From Wurfbainia villosa (Eukaryota; Streptophyta; Magnoliopsida; Zingiberales; Zingiberaceae): 64,000 bases of DNA. Below the pieces are notes generated by a model. The model saw only the letters and a program-made list of their open reading frames with translations, had not been told where the DNA came from and searched no databases. This document shows positions 35,911-47,816 of the stretch, piece by piece. A program made the translations under genes and the position numbers. The stretch's first letter is position 1. Every line of letters starts with the position of its first letter. The stretch lies in assembly GCA_025175895.1 (NCBI GenBank), contig CM046006.1:70080288-70144287 (forward strand), in the 5' to 3' direction.

Positions 35911-36331
35911 AAATCAAGAAAAAAAGTGGGGGGGGGTTAAGAAAACCCTAAGTCCAAGCATGATGATTTTGAAAATAGTATGTGAAAATAATTCATCTAA
36001 ATGTTCAACTCTAGTTTGACTTGATTGAAATGATATTATCAACAAGTCCTGATTAGAGTTGGTTAATATTAGTTGCATATTTATACTCCGAGGTTCATAT
36101 TGACGCACTTGATCTACATCTTGGAACCTGGAGTAGGGTCCTAACATCTCACGCCGTTCTAGGTGGCTTAATACACAAACACATTAACCCTATGTGTTGT
36201 GAGATGTGTTGGCTCCTTAAATCTATAGGATCATGATATCTAGGGGAAGTCCTAAACTAGTTCCATTTGCATAAAGAAAAAAATGAGAAAAATAAAATTT
36301 TTGAAAATAACATTTGAAAACTTTTGCTAAC

Positions 36332-36916
36332 CTATTCTATTACGCACAAGCCCAATTTTCGTCTCAAGAGACTAAATTCGGCTTCGGGTAGCGGTTTAGT
36401 AAATAGGTCTGCTAGGTTAGACTTCGAGTCAACATATTCGAGTTGTATGGAGCCGTTGGCTACATGTTCTCGAATGAAATGGTGTTTTACCTCTATATGC
36501 TTTGTCCTTGAATGACATATAGGGTTCTTAGTTAGATTTATCGAACTTATGTTGTCTACAAAAATTTTAGTTTTGGTGAAGTCCAACCTAAGGTCTCGGA
36601 TAGTGTGCTTCATCCAAAGAAGCTGAGTTACACACTCACCCATCGCAACGTATTCGGCTTCGGTGGTAGATAAGGCAACACAATGTTGCTTCCTACTGCA
36701 CCAACTCACTAGACTCGAGCCGAGTAGTTGACAACAACCACTCGTGCTCTTTCTATCGAGTTTACTATCGGCATAATCCGAATTGGAGTAGCCGATTAGT
36801 TCGAACTCCGTAGATCTAGGGTACCAAATACCAACGTTAAGTGTTCCCTTAAGATATCTAAGGATACGCTTAACTAGGGTTAGGTGAGACTCCTTAGCAC
36901 AGGTTTGAAACCTGGC
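36332..36916 (-). pseudogene. S2 RNase H domain
   Basis: The minus frame from about 36912 reads ARFQTCAKESHLTLVK, ILRYLKGTLNVGIWYP, GYSNSDYADS, KSTSGCCQLL, SWCSRKQHCVALSTTEAEYVAMGEC, IFVDNISSINLTKNP, HSRTKHIEVKHHFIREHV and DLFTKPL to a stop at 36332. It is in the same frame as RT, separated only by a TGA near 36915. GYSNSDYADS has Asn where S1 has Asp (GYSDSDYAGS). Confidence 0.82.
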
Positions 36917-37807
36917 TCATATACTTACTGCGAATAGGATGTCGGGTCGACTCGCAGTTAAGTATAGGAGACTTCCTATCGCGCTCCTATAGTACTTTAG
37001 GTCAATGGACTTACTTTCTAGGTCTTCTCCTATGTTAACATTAATCGCCATTGGGGTGTTTATTATCTTAGCGTCTTGCATTTCAAATCTTTTAATTAAC
37101 TCCTTAGTGTATTTTTGTTGATATAGGTATATACCATCCTTAGTTTGTTTAATTTGTAGACTTAAAAAGAAACTTAACTTGCCTACCAAGTTCATTTCGA
37201 ACTTACTTTCCATGAGTGAAACGAACTCGTTTAGTAAGGCTGAGTTAGAGGTTCCAAAAATTATATCGTCTACGTAAATTTGAGCTATGAATATTTCTTT
37301 ACCTAAGGTTTTTACGAAGAGAGTTGGGTCAACTAAGCCTTGGTTAAACCCTTTTGACTTAAGATGGATTGAAAGTCTCTCGTACCAAGCTCGAGGAGCT
37401 TGTTTAAGTCCATAGAGAGCTTTCTTAAGTTTTAGAACATGGTCGGGTTTATCTAGATTTTCGAATCCGGGGGGTTGGCTAACATAAACTTCTTCTTTAA
37501 TGTATCCATTTAGGAATGCCGACTTAACATCCATTTGAAACAACTTAAATCCTCGATGTGCGGCATAAGCTAGCAACATTCGAATGGATTCGAGTCTAGC
37601 TACTGGGGCATAGGTTTCATCGTAATCTAAGCCTTCGACTTGACTAAACCCTTTGGCGACTAACCTAGCCTTGTTTCTAACTACTTCACCTTTATCATCA
37701 AGCTTATTTCGAAACACCCACCTTGTTCCAATTATCGTTTTGTCTTTAGGTGGTGGTACTAATTCCCACACTTCATTCCTAGTAAATTGAGCTAGCTCTT
37801 CTTGCAT
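36917..37807 (-). pseudogene. S2 reverse transcriptase, catalytic motif intact
   Basis: 296 codons with all Copia RT blocks, including WVFRNKLDDKGEVVRNKARL, DYDETYAPVARLES, FQMDVKSAFLNG, KALYGLKQAPRAWYERL and the polymerase motif IYVDDIIFG, followed by LQIKQTKDGIYLYQQKY and SAIGSLLYLTASRPDI. The frame is shared with integrase upstream, interrupted by one TGA near 37910, and with RNase H downstream. This is the best-preserved RT in the window. Confidence 0.9.
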
Positions 37808-37909
37808 TGCAATAATCCAATCGGGATCAAGAAGAGCTTGTTCAATTGATTTGGGTTCTATCTTTGAAATTAAGGAAATTTGACTAAGGTTCCTATAGGA
37901 TGCTCTAGT

Positions 37910-38833
37910 TCAAACTCCTAGATTAGGATCTCCTATCACTTGATCGATAGGGTGGTTAGTCTGAATCCTAGATTGGGTTGGGTTTGTGTCACCTAATGCT
38001 TGATCAATGGGGTGACTTGGTTGAACACTAGTTTGACTCGGATCACTTGTCACTTGGTCGACAAGAGAAGTTGGTTGATGTGGATTAGACTCGATCTCAG
38101 GGTCGGAGACGAGTTTGGTATCAGTGGGCTCAACACTTGGGGTCATTAAGGGTTTTGTAGGTTCGGGTACTTCATCGAACACTACATTAATAGTCTCTTC
38201 GACTTTAAGGGTATCGTGGTTATATACCCTATAGGCCCTACTCGTGGTTGAGTATCCTAAGAAGATTCCGGTGGAGGTTTTGGATTTGAATTTCCCTAGG
38301 TGGTTCTTAGTGTTTAAGATATGTACTTTACATCCAAATACCCTAAAGTACTTGATGTTGGGTACTTTATTGTGATAAATCTCATACGAGGTCTTAAGGT
38401 GCCTCTTTACCATAAGGATCCTATTCTGGACATAGCAAGCCGTGCTAACGGCTTCTGCCCAAAACCTATCAGGTAGGTCGTATTCGTTCAACATGGTCCT
38501 AGCGGCTTCTTGTAGAGTTCGGTTTTTTCGCTCCACTAGGCCATTTTGTTGAGGGGTCCTAGGGCAAGAGAATTCATGGTGGTATCCGTTTAGGTTACAG
38601 AAGTCGGTGAACCTTTGATTTTCGAATTCACCACCATGATCGCTTCTAAGTCTTTTAACCTTAAGGTTTTTTTGATTCTTGATTAATTTGAATAGATTGA
38701 TTAATTGATCTAGGGTATCATTTTTATGTTCGATGAACCTAACCCAGGTAAACCTGGAGTAGTCGTCAATTATGACTAAGCAATATTGACTTCTATTGAG
38801 TGACTTGGCTCCATGTGAATCGAATAGATCCAT
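37910..38833 (-). pseudogene. S2 integrase
   Basis: Begins within MDLFDSHGAKSL (first catalytic Asp), then CLVIIDDYSRFTWVRF, RLRSDHGGEFEN (second Asp), CPRTPQQNGLVERKNRTLQ (Glu), FRVFGCKVHILN and IFLGYSTTSRAYRVYN. A linker with repeated HPIDQ/SHPIDQ segments follows (QPTSLVDQV, PSHPIDQAL, TNHPIDQVI), a small internal repeat. It is in the same frame as RT, so the pol frame from 38833 to 36332 carries only two in-frame TGA codons. The zinc-binding N-terminus upstream is frame-shifted. Confidence 0.88.
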
Positions 38834-39865
38834 ATGCAGGAGCTCAAGTACACTTGAGGTCTGCTTCTTGGTTAGTTAACTTGTGTTGTGTCCTAGGTTG
38901 TTTTCCTTGTTGACAAGCATTACAGATTTTATTAACCAAATTATTGAGGTTGGGTAAGCCTCTGACTCATCTTGTGGACGAGTCTTGCAGTGACCGAGCC
39001 GGTGCCACAACCATGATTCCTTTTCTGTGTCATAAGACATTTGGCCGAGGATTTGATTAAGTTAATTGTATAAATGTTATTTGTCCTAGTTCCTTTGAGT
39101 ATTGTTTTAGCTGCTTTTATTTGTTTTAATTACACATTCATTTTCTAAAAATACGACCTTATAGTTATTGTCACATAATTGGCTTACGCTAAGCGTGTTA
39201 TATTCAAAATTCTCTACAAGTAATACATTTTTAATAACAAAATTCGAGTTAAGCTCGATATCACCGATCCGATGATTTTGAGCTTGCCGTTATTCCCAAA
39301 GGCTACCGATCCTTGTCGCTTTAAATCGAACCTTCGTGAATTTGAGTTGATCCTGGCCATGTGTGAGCAACACCATCAACATCCATTGATCCTACACACA
39401 AGGTGGTTGGATTGGATGTTAGATTTTTTTTTAAAAAAAAATATTGGTTGTAAGTTGTTAAACCTAGGTCATCTCACCTGTGTCTATATGATCAAGCATG
39501 TTATACTTATGTGTTTTTTGTGAGATGACTTCCAATTAAGTTGATTAAGTGCATTTAGGTTCAAGTAATTTTATGTTAGATTTGGATTTGACCTAGGCTT
39601 GTCAAGTTTACCTTTCAAGATCATGGCTTCTGTGTCATGGCGAAGCCACGAGGGCCTTCTTTTATCGGATCATCGACCACTTCCTTAGACAAAGCCATTT
39701 TCAAGAAAATGATGACTTGACTCACCTAAGACTATTTCCTAGTCTAACTGGTTATTTTTGAAAAGAGGCTCCCCGAGGCTCAATCTTTTCGAAGGATTTT
39801 AGTTGGTTATGTATGTGTTCTAAGTGAGTTCACAAGTTTTAAAAAAAATTTTAAGCATGCAATTT
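38834..39865 (-). pseudogene. S2 protease region, active site lost
   Basis: NVLLVENFEYN and VSQLCDNNYKV can still be read on the minus strand between about 39250 and 39150, and SWLWHR near 39010, but the start of the domain (39360-39390) no longer encodes the DSG motif seen at the same place in S1; small indels shift the frame. Several stops follow. The protease of this copy cannot have been functional. Confidence 0.65.
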
Positions 39866-41499
39866 CTAAGTTAAAGCACAAACATGTTTTGTATTGGCTC
39901 CCCCTAGACCGTTGAATCGGTTCGGTCTATCCACATAGTGGATTTGGTCCTTGGGAACCCAGTACAGGTTGGATCCTAGAGTTGAAATCAAAAAGTTCTT
40001 AGGGACCCATGCTTGGACATGTTTCCTATGTCGACTTACAATCGACATATACAACCTATTAGTCGTGTTTGAGTTAAACCCTAGTCCAGCCTTGTTGTAC
40101 ACGGCCCTTTGAGATCCAAGTAGGAGGTCAAGTCCTTTGGATCCCGAAGTGAACCTTTCCAACGTGTTCCTAAGATCTTCAACTTGACTTTTCAAGAGAG
40201 AGTTCTCAACTTCGAGCTTTTCAGCTCGAGTTGGGTCCTCTTCTCGAACTTGACTAGTCGAAGAGGTTAGGGAGACCTTGTGTTTGAGGAGTTTGACCTC
40301 CTCAACCAGGGTCTCGACCTTGGACTCGGACTTAACTAATTTTCTAGACAAAAACCTAACCGTATTATGTAAAGTATTAAATAAAGTTCGACTCACTTTA
40401 AGGGTATCTTTCAACCGGATGCGATCCGTGGCTTGACTTCAAGGTAGCTTCAGAGTCCGAGTCATCCTCGTGTTCACTCAAGTTCGTGAGTTCGGTCTCC
40501 ATGTCTGACTCAATCGATTTCGCCATGATGACGTGGTCTTCGTCTTCTTCGGATGACGCTTCTTCCCATGTCGCGTTGAGGGCCTTCTTGTGCTTAGGTG
40601 CTTGGTGGTTGAGCTTGGGGCACTCGGACTTGATATGTCTAAACTTGTTACACTCATAACACCTAATATTAGAACTTTTAGGCTTACCTTGGTTGGGTCG
40701 AGTCGTGGTTCGCTTTCGTCCCTTGGCTATCCTTCGAGCTAGGTTCATTAGTTGATAACTCCGGGTCAACTTCTTCTTCGGACTCGTCTTCCTCCTCGGT
40801 TGGTGGTGGCTTGCTTGCGATTTTCTTCTTCTTTGAACCTGCAAACAAGGCTATACCCCTCTCGGGTTCCGAGTTGGACTGCTCATGTAATTCGAAATCT
40901 GAGAATAATTCGTCTATTCTAACTTTAGCTAGGTCCTTAGATACCTTGTAGGCATCGGCCATGGATGCCCACAAGGTGGTCCTAGGGAAAGAATTTAGAA
41001 CATACCTGATTAGATCTCGGTTTTCGACTTTCTGTCCTATTGAATGCAGCTGGTTGACTATGTCCTGGACGCGGGCGTGCAATTGTGTTGTCATCTCGTG
41101 TTCCTGCATTTTTAGTGTGTACAATTTATTGAACAACAAATCACGTTTGCAAACCTTAGCTTGATCCGATCCTTCGTGTAACTCGATCAGCCTCGTCCAG
41201 AGATCTCTTGCACTGATGAAGGGTCCGACTCGGTTCAGCTCCTCCTTGGATAGCCCGCACTGCAGGATTTGAGTCACCTTTGCATTTGCCTCGACTTGTC
41301 GTTTAGTGGTAATGGACCACTAATTGTAATCCAAGGATTCACCTTCTTCATTAGTAGGAAGGGTGAACCCGGTTTGGATCACAATCCACATCTCTATTTG
41401 GGTTTTTAGGAAGTACTCCATCCGACCTTTCCAGTAACGGAAATCGTCACCGTTGTAAAACGGTGGTCGGACGGTGCTAAAACCCTCGAGATGGGCCAT
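39866..41499 (-). pseudogene. S2 gag with one stop and frameshifts
   Basis: From the ATG at 41499 (AHLEGFSTVRPPFYNGDDF) the frame meets a TAG at 41322-41320. The same frame resumes through ILQCGLSKEELNRVGPFISA and FPRTTLWASMADAYKVS to 40684. A frameshift leads into the zinc knuckle CYECNKFRHIKSEC (one residue, Arg, replaces the usual Gly), and another into the C-terminal coiled-coil part KLEVENSLLKSQVEDLRNTL, which runs to 39866. The extension after the knuckle is typical of Sirevirus Gag. Confidence 0.82.
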
Positions 41500-42187
41500 T
41501 AACACGAAATTGTAAGAAGAGAAAAAAAAAACACACAGACAACAAAGGTCCCAAGACTTGCGTCTTGGATTAGTAGTGCGGGAAGAAGAAAAGATAAATA
41601 AATCAATCAATAGATTAACTGATTAGAAAATTAATTTTAATTCTGTAAAAAAAATTAATTAATTAATTAATTTCGAAAATTAATTAAAAACTATTTTGTA
41701 GGAAAAAAATCTAATGTTGAAATTAAGTAAAAAATATTGAAAAACCAAACTTATATTCTAGACAAGATTTAAAAATTAAAATAAGTTTTTAATTGATTAA
41801 ATTTGAAAATTGATTGAAAATCTATTTTAGTGGAAATAAGATTTAATTCAATGCTAAGATTAACGAGAAAACTTTATAAAACGAAATATAAAGATTTTAG
41901 GGTTTGAAAAATTCAAGTATTTTTAAAAAAAATATGAAAGAATTTTTAATTCTGGGAAAAACTAATTTTAATCAGTAATAGAATTAAAAAATCATAATTA
42001 AGAGTTTTTTTTTTGTTAGGATGATCAATAGAAAGATTAAAAGCGATAAAATTAAATTAAAGAAAAGTCTGGAAAAAAAAATTTAGAAAAATTAAAAAAA
42101 AACAAAAATTAACGTAGACAGAAACAGAGGAAACAAAAGAAATAAAATTACTCAAATTGGTGGTTTCACCAAATTTGAGTGCCCCCT
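41500..42187 (-). other. S2 5' leader, AT-rich
   Basis: Untranslated leader between primer site and gag. Runs of A/T and TTAATTAATTAATTAATTAA near 41655-41675. No gene. Confidence 0.7.
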
Positions 42188-42200
42188 GCTCTGATACCAA
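42188..42200 (-). promoter_or_regulatory. Primer-binding site of S2
   Basis: TTGGTATCAGAGC on the minus strand, one base from the 5' LTR. Confidence 0.9.
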
Positions 42201-42201
42201 T

Positions 42202-43256
42202 TGTAGGATCGAAATGAGCGCTAGAGGGGGGGGTGAATAGCGCAAAACAGTTTTTCTTTTCTTTTGTTGTAAAAACGATAAGTGAGAGATAAACGCAGCG
42301 AAAAAGAGATGGACACAAGGAGTTTTACTTGGTTCACGGGCAACCGACTGCTAATCCAAGGCCCTAATGGTCCTAGACCACGTACGGAGGGCAATCACTA
42401 AAACACTCCTCCTCGTTGGAGGTAGGAGTTACGATTACAAAACTTTCGACAAAAACACAAGGATGAGAGACAAGCCCCTCTCTCCTTTTTGATATAAAAG
42501 CTCAAAAAACACAACTTAAATTAATCGACTAAAACGATTACCAACACTTTAACGGTGAAGCTTCGTGTTGGCAGCACTTCGTTGTAGTAGCGTCGTCGTA
42601 GAAGAGCGGCGTTGTGGAGGCGTTTGAGAGCTTTGTAATAATTGTTGTATCTAAGATGTGAAGCACCCCCCTCTATTTGAAGCCTTGTCCGCCCACTTGA
42701 GATCCGACCACCTCACCACCAATTGAGGGATAAGTTTCCACCTTGCTTTTGACCGGCCACCTCACCAAGATTTGGGGGATAAGTTGCCACCTTGCTTTTA
42801 GTTCCTTTTGCCCATTTTCAGGATACTTTAGTTATTTAATTTTATTTCAATTCGAGTTCTAATTTTAATTCGAATTCGAATAAATTCGAATTCTAATTTT
42901 AATTCGAATTAGAGTAACTTCGAATTCAAACAAGGGTTAGCTCAAAGCAATATGTAGAAATATTAAATGTGATGGATTTAGATGGTTTCTAACCATCCGA
43001 TCTCGACTTAGACTTTCATGGAAAGTTTTGGGTCGGATTGTCGCCTAAGATCAACTCCTAAACGGAGAATCCGACCTCACTTACGCTCGTCGGACACGAG
43101 TCTTACCTTGCACTTACTGTGTCGCAGATCTCTAACTCAAGCTTAACCTGTTTCTGCACACTCAAGTAGACTCATGAGATAACAAAATAGACTTAACCTT
43201 GTGTCTTTGCTATAATCAAAACACAGGTTCGATTTCGGTGCCTCACTGCACCAACA
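42202..43256 (-). repeat. 5' LTR of S2
   Basis: 1,055 bp, nearly identical to 34401-35457. In this copy the first hairpin is altered (GGGCAACCGACTG). Confidence 0.93.
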
Positions 43257-43261
43257 ATGAA

Positions 43262-44119
43262 TATGTGTTCTTGATGAAACACAAGTCTGAAGTCTTTGAA
43301 AAGTTCAAAGAATTTAGAAATGAAGTAGAGAAACAACTTGGAAAAAGTATTAAAATACTTCGATCTGATCGAGGTGGTGAATACTTGAGTCAAGATTTTC
43401 TGGATTATCTAAGGGACAATGATATATTGTCTTAATGGACTCCGTCGTATACACCACAACTTAATGGTGTGTCTGAGAGGCGAAACTGAACCTTATTGGA
43501 CATGGTTAGGTCAATGATGAATCACGCGAATCTTCCCAAGTCTTTTTGAGGCTATTCACTTCAGACAGCTGTTTACTTAAACAGAGTCCCGACCAAGGTA
43601 GTCTCCACTACTCCATATGAGATATGGAATAGTAAGAAACCTTATTTATCTTACTTGAAGATATGAGGTTGTCCTGCTTATGTGAAGCGGATTGTATTAG
43701 ACAAACTGGATGCTAAGTCTGATAAATATCTATTTATTGGATACCCTAAGGAAACGAGGGGTTACCAATTCTATCATCCTGTGGAACAAAAGGTGTTTGC
43801 TTCAAGGTATGTTGTATTTTTAGAGAAAGAGTTTCTCTTGCAAGAAAATAGTGGGAGCGTCGTTGAACTTGAGGAGGTTCAAGAGACTCCGGTAGACATT
43901 CATGAGATACCTGGTCAAGCATCTCAACCGATAACTCATAGTGATGAGCCATTGGCTGAACCTATTGTGACACTATATATTTGTAGATCTGGTAGAACAT
44001 GCAACATTCCTGAGAGATATGGATTTCTCGTAAGTGAATCGAACAACGTATTACTCATTGATGATGAGGAGCCTACCAATTATGAAGAAGTTCTGAAAAG
44101 TTCAGAAAGAGACAAATGA
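43262..44119 (+). pseudogene. C2 integrase, second part
   Basis: It resumes YVFLMKHKSEVFEKFKEFR directly after the S2 target duplication, then ILRSDRGGEYLS (second catalytic Asp), PQLNGVSERRN (Glu), PTKVVSTTPYEIW and LFIGYPKETRGYQFYHP, which is Copia of the Tork/Angela type, followed by the acidic linker. Stops near 43434, 43487, 43547 and 43665 break the core. The second half (43682-44119) is open. Confidence 0.85.
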
Positions 44120-44128
44120 CTTGAAGCT

Positions 44129-44948
44129 ATGAAGTCGGAAATGAATTCCATGTATGAAAATCAAGTTTGGAACTTGATGGACCCACTTGAAGGCATTAAG
44201 ACAATAGGGTGCAAATGGATTTTCAAGAAGAAAACCAACATGGATAGTAATGTAATTACCTTTAAGGCTAGATTAGTGGCGAAAGGCTATCGTCAAAAGC
44301 AAGGTGTTTATTATGACGAGATCATTCACTGGTAGTTATGCTTAAATCCATTCGGATGCTCCTGACCATAGCGACTCATTATGACTATAAGATATGGCAG
44401 ATGGATGTGAAAGCGATTTTCCTTAATGGAAACCTACTCTAGGACGTGTATATGATACAGTCCGAGGGTTTCATATCGATTGATAAAATCAAGGTATGCA
44501 GCTTCGACGATTCATATATGGATTGAAGTAAGCATCCAGGAGCTGGAATATCCATTTTGATGAGACAATCAATAGGTTTGATTTCTCACAGAATCCAGAC
44601 GAACCCTGTGTATACAAGAAGATTAGTGGGAGTGCAGTTGTGTTCCTAGTGTTATATGTCGATGACATATTACTTATAAGAAACGATATATCTATTTTAT
44701 AGTTAGTCAAAATTTGGTTATCCAAAATATTCTCCATGAAAGACCTAGGAGAAGCGACCTACATCATTGGGATTAAGATCTATAGAGATAGATTGAAACG
44801 GTTGCTTAGTCTTTCGTAGTCTATATATATAAACCGAGTGCTAAAGAGATTTAGAATATCGGAATCCAAGAAAGGTTTCCTTTCCATCAGGCATGAGATA
44901 CACCTTTCGAAGTCTATGTATCTGCCCACATAGGAAGAGAGGATTTGC
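44129..44948 (+). pseudogene. C2 reverse transcriptase, broken
   Basis: MKSEMNSMYENQVWNLMDP and GCKWIFKKKTNMDSNVITFKARLVAKGYRQKQGV are clear Copia RT. After 44335 the frame shifts and stops accumulate. The polymerase motif LYVDDILLIRND is still readable near 44653-44690, and KDLGEATYIIGIKIYRDR near 44740-44790. Not functional. Confidence 0.8.
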
Positions 44949-45561
44949 ATGAGTAAAATCCCTTATGCATCCGCAATAGGATCTATCATGTATACTATAT
45001 TATGTACAAGGTCCGATGTATCGTATGCTCTGAGTGTCACGAGCAGATATAAGTCTGATCTAGGAATGGATCATAGGGCGGCTGTTAAGATAATCCTTAA
45101 GTACTTAAGAAGAAATAAGGATGTATTTCTAATATATGAAGAGGGTGTTATGGTAATACGCGGGTATACGAATGTCAGCTTCCAGACAGACAAGGATGAT
45201 TCTATGTCTCAGTCTGGTTATATATTCACCTTGAATGGAAGCGCAATAAGTTGGAAAGGTTCTAAGCAAGACACTATAGCGGATTCTGCCACTGAGGCAA
45301 AATACATTGTAATTTTGGAAGCAGCAAAGAAAGCGGTTTGGATCAAGAAGTTCATCTATGAACTTGATGCAGCCTCATCAACAATCCAAACATATGCTTC
45401 CCCACTATCTTCTGACCAGAGAGATCATTAGTAGGAAAAAAATACAAATCGAGAAGATTCCCACTGAAAAGAACTTAGTGGATCCTTTAACTAAGGTCTT
45501 ACCTCAAAGTAAGTTTGAGGATCATGTTAGAGCTTATGGTATTGGATACCATGGCGATTAG
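44949..45561 (+). pseudogene. C2 RNase H and pol C-terminus
   Basis: MSKIPYASAIGSIMYTILCTRSDVSYALSVTSRY, then LKYLRRNKDVFLIY, GYTNVSFQTDKDD, SQSGYIFTLNGSAISWKGSKQ and SATEAKYIVILEAAKKAVWIKKF. A frameshift near 45400 leads into IPTEKNLVDPLTKVLPQSKFEDH, the typical pol end. In place of the usual D-x-D of RNase H the first motif reads NVSFQTDKDD, so catalytic residues may be altered. Confidence 0.82.
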
Positions 45562-45570
45562 CATTAGGCC

Positions 45571-45580
45571 AAGTGGGAGT
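45571..45580 (+). promoter_or_regulatory. Polypurine tract of C2
   Basis: AAGTGGGAGT immediately before the 3' LTR. Confidence 0.8.
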
Positions 45581-45581
45581 T

Positions 45582-47816
45582 TGTTAGTTGTATATGAAAG
45601 GTGTCCTAAGGCAATCGCCTTATGGTTGTACTATTTATTTGATAAATGAAGATTCACTATTTTAGTATATATATTTTCATTTATTTGATTGGATCTTAAA
45701 CTCATTTACTGAATATCCGCAATATAATTCACAGCATGAGAGAATTTATGATTGGATCACAACTAGTGAGTATCTCTACATGTGTAATTGTGATGTATTG
45801 GAATTATCCCTAGTCGACGAATTGATGTATTCGGAAACCATCAATTATGTTGAGACTAGTAGGAGTTATACTATTTGATTTATCCAAGCAGCTATTTCTC
45901 ACTGGCTGGAGACATTGGGATGTCCAGAGTTAACTGTGGATGTTAGTTATGGTAACTAGTTCATTGGAGTGACTAGTTGTAAGACTTCATATGATTATCT
46001 GCATATATGGATATATCAATGAAATTCTTACTGCAATTTAAGTATGATGTTCCTTCGACATGCGATATTCAAGTCATCTTGGTCATGTAGACTTATGCTT
46101 TGACATCTTAAGCAAACATCTCCGAGGAGATGTGGACCCGGAATGATTGGGTATAAGTCGAAGTGGCCGAAGGTATTTGAATAGCCTTTAGAGGATTCAC
46201 CACTCCTTGCGAGGAGATGTATACCCTATGATCTCTCATTAGATTGTTACAAAAGTCTTTTGTCAAAGCATTACATGTTTAAAGTATGATACTCTTAGAA
46301 ACATGTGAAGTAACTAGAATTCGTAGGGCGAGGAAGTAATACTTAGGCTAGGTGTGACGTGGTCAACCTTGTGGGGATTGACATATAGACTATGTCCTAA
46401 ACCAAGTGGATATAAGATGAGTGAAGGGAACGAGGCACGATTCACTGTAGCTGTTGAAGGGTTTCAGAAGCGTTCTAGGATCAACCGTTGATTTTTCGAT
46501 TAATTGGGGATCATTATGTACTACTAGATGTCACTCATGATCGTTTTATAATTAATAGTTAATTATAGACAACCAACATAAATCGGGAACCTATTTGGTC
46601 ACAGACACTACGAGTGTAATTTGAAGGATTTAAAACGAGTTTGAGAATAGAATTCTCAGATCGAGAGAGACATGGTTTGGTTGGACCAAACAAAGAGCGA
46701 GCATGAAATTGTTTCAGTTGCAACGGAAGCGTGGATGGGTCGAGTCTTATGAAGACATGATGGATGAACCAAATCAGTTTGGTTCTCATCCAATGGTGGA
46801 AAATAAACCAAAGGGGTTTGGTTTGTTTTAAACGAATGGATCGAAATTGGTTCGGTTAGTTTTAACTTAAAATAGACCAATGCGATTTGGTTTATTTTAA
46901 CTTAAGTTATTGGAGCGGGTTAATGGATTTTGGTTATAAACCAATAACCGTTAGGAGAATATGTTCTCTATAAAAATACAACTTAAGGGTTTTGTAATCA
47001 ATGAACAACTTAGGTTTTGGAAACCCTAGCCGTTTTCCCCTTCTTCTTCTCTCCTTGCTCCTTGCCGCCCAATCCATTGGAGCCGCCCAACTTGTTGTGG
47101 CCGCCCCTTCTCCTTGCTGCTAGCCAACAACCAGCCGCCGACAACCCTCCGGCCATCCTCAGCCATCGGCCAACCTTTCATGGCCACCGGTGACCAAGGA
47201 GCAGTCGACCACCTGTTTTGCCGACCATCTCCTCCACCAAAACAAGTTGTTCAATTTTGGACAGCTTATTGTCCTCTTCGTGGAGATGTCGTTTGGTTAA
47301 CATTTTATGGTCTTTCAGTGATCTACTTGTCAAGGATTGAATCTCCGACAATCCCCTTTGGTGGAGGACCAAAGTTTCGTAAATTGGTTGATGAAAATCG
47401 CTTCCGAGAAATGAGTTCGTGGAACTCATTTTTGAATCCGATTTTGATTCGGATTGTGATCGTCTCTCGGATCACAACATCTTCGATGCGAGGCTAGTAA
47501 CTCTTGTGAAGACGGAGCTCGTAGCTTGTTGAAGCTATCCCGACGATACTCGACGTGGATACGAATAGAGGCGAAACTCGTGAGGGTCGCTTGATTGATG
47601 TCATTCCTGCTTCACGTAATTCGTCTGATATACCTAGAGTAGTTTTCTTTTATTGCAAAATTTGAAATGATGATTATGCCTACATATATTATATCTTTTA
47701 CATGCGTGTGATATATATTATAATAAATAGTTTATTATTTATTTTTTTTCGCTGTATGTATATTTACGAAACGTGCTCGAACACAACATCCACATCGGTG
47801 CTGAAGAAATCCAACA
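45582..47816 (+). repeat. 3' LTR of C2 (uninterrupted)
   Basis: 2,235 bp, the intact reference for the split left LTR. TATA box at 46968-46978. Differences from the left copy are scattered throughout and many more than between the S2 LTRs, so C2 is clearly the older insertion. Confidence 0.9.

Larger units (their letters stand above)
34401..43256 (-). mobile_element. Sirevirus-type Copia retrotransposon S2, young insertion
   Basis: 8,856 bp, minus orientation, LTRs of 1,057 and 1,055 bp differing by about 8 substitutions and a G-run length by eye. Perfect target duplication ATGAA (34396-34400 and 43257-43261). It splits the C2 integrase between RY and YVFLMKHK. LTR ends are TGTAGGATCG...GCACCAACA, different from S1, so S1 and S2 are two families of one lineage. 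IN-RT-RH are nearly intact, but protease and gag are broken. Confidence 0.93.
20907..47816 (+). mobile_element. Copia element C2 (Tork/Angela-like), host of two nested Sireviruses
   Basis: LTRs begin TGTTAGTTGTATATGARAG and end AATCCAACA. The left LTR is 20907-21900 plus 30638-31859, split by S1; the right LTR is 45582-47816. Flanks GTTTA (20902-20906) and GTTTC (47817-47821) agree at 4 of 5 positions, consistent with an aged target duplication. A Met-tRNA primer site follows the left LTR and the purine tract AAGTGGGAGT precedes the right one. Order gag-PR-IN-RT-RH on the plus strand makes it Copia. Without its two guests it is about 9.3 kb. Stops in every domain make it a dead copy and the oldest of the three nested Copia elements. 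Confidence 0.88.
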
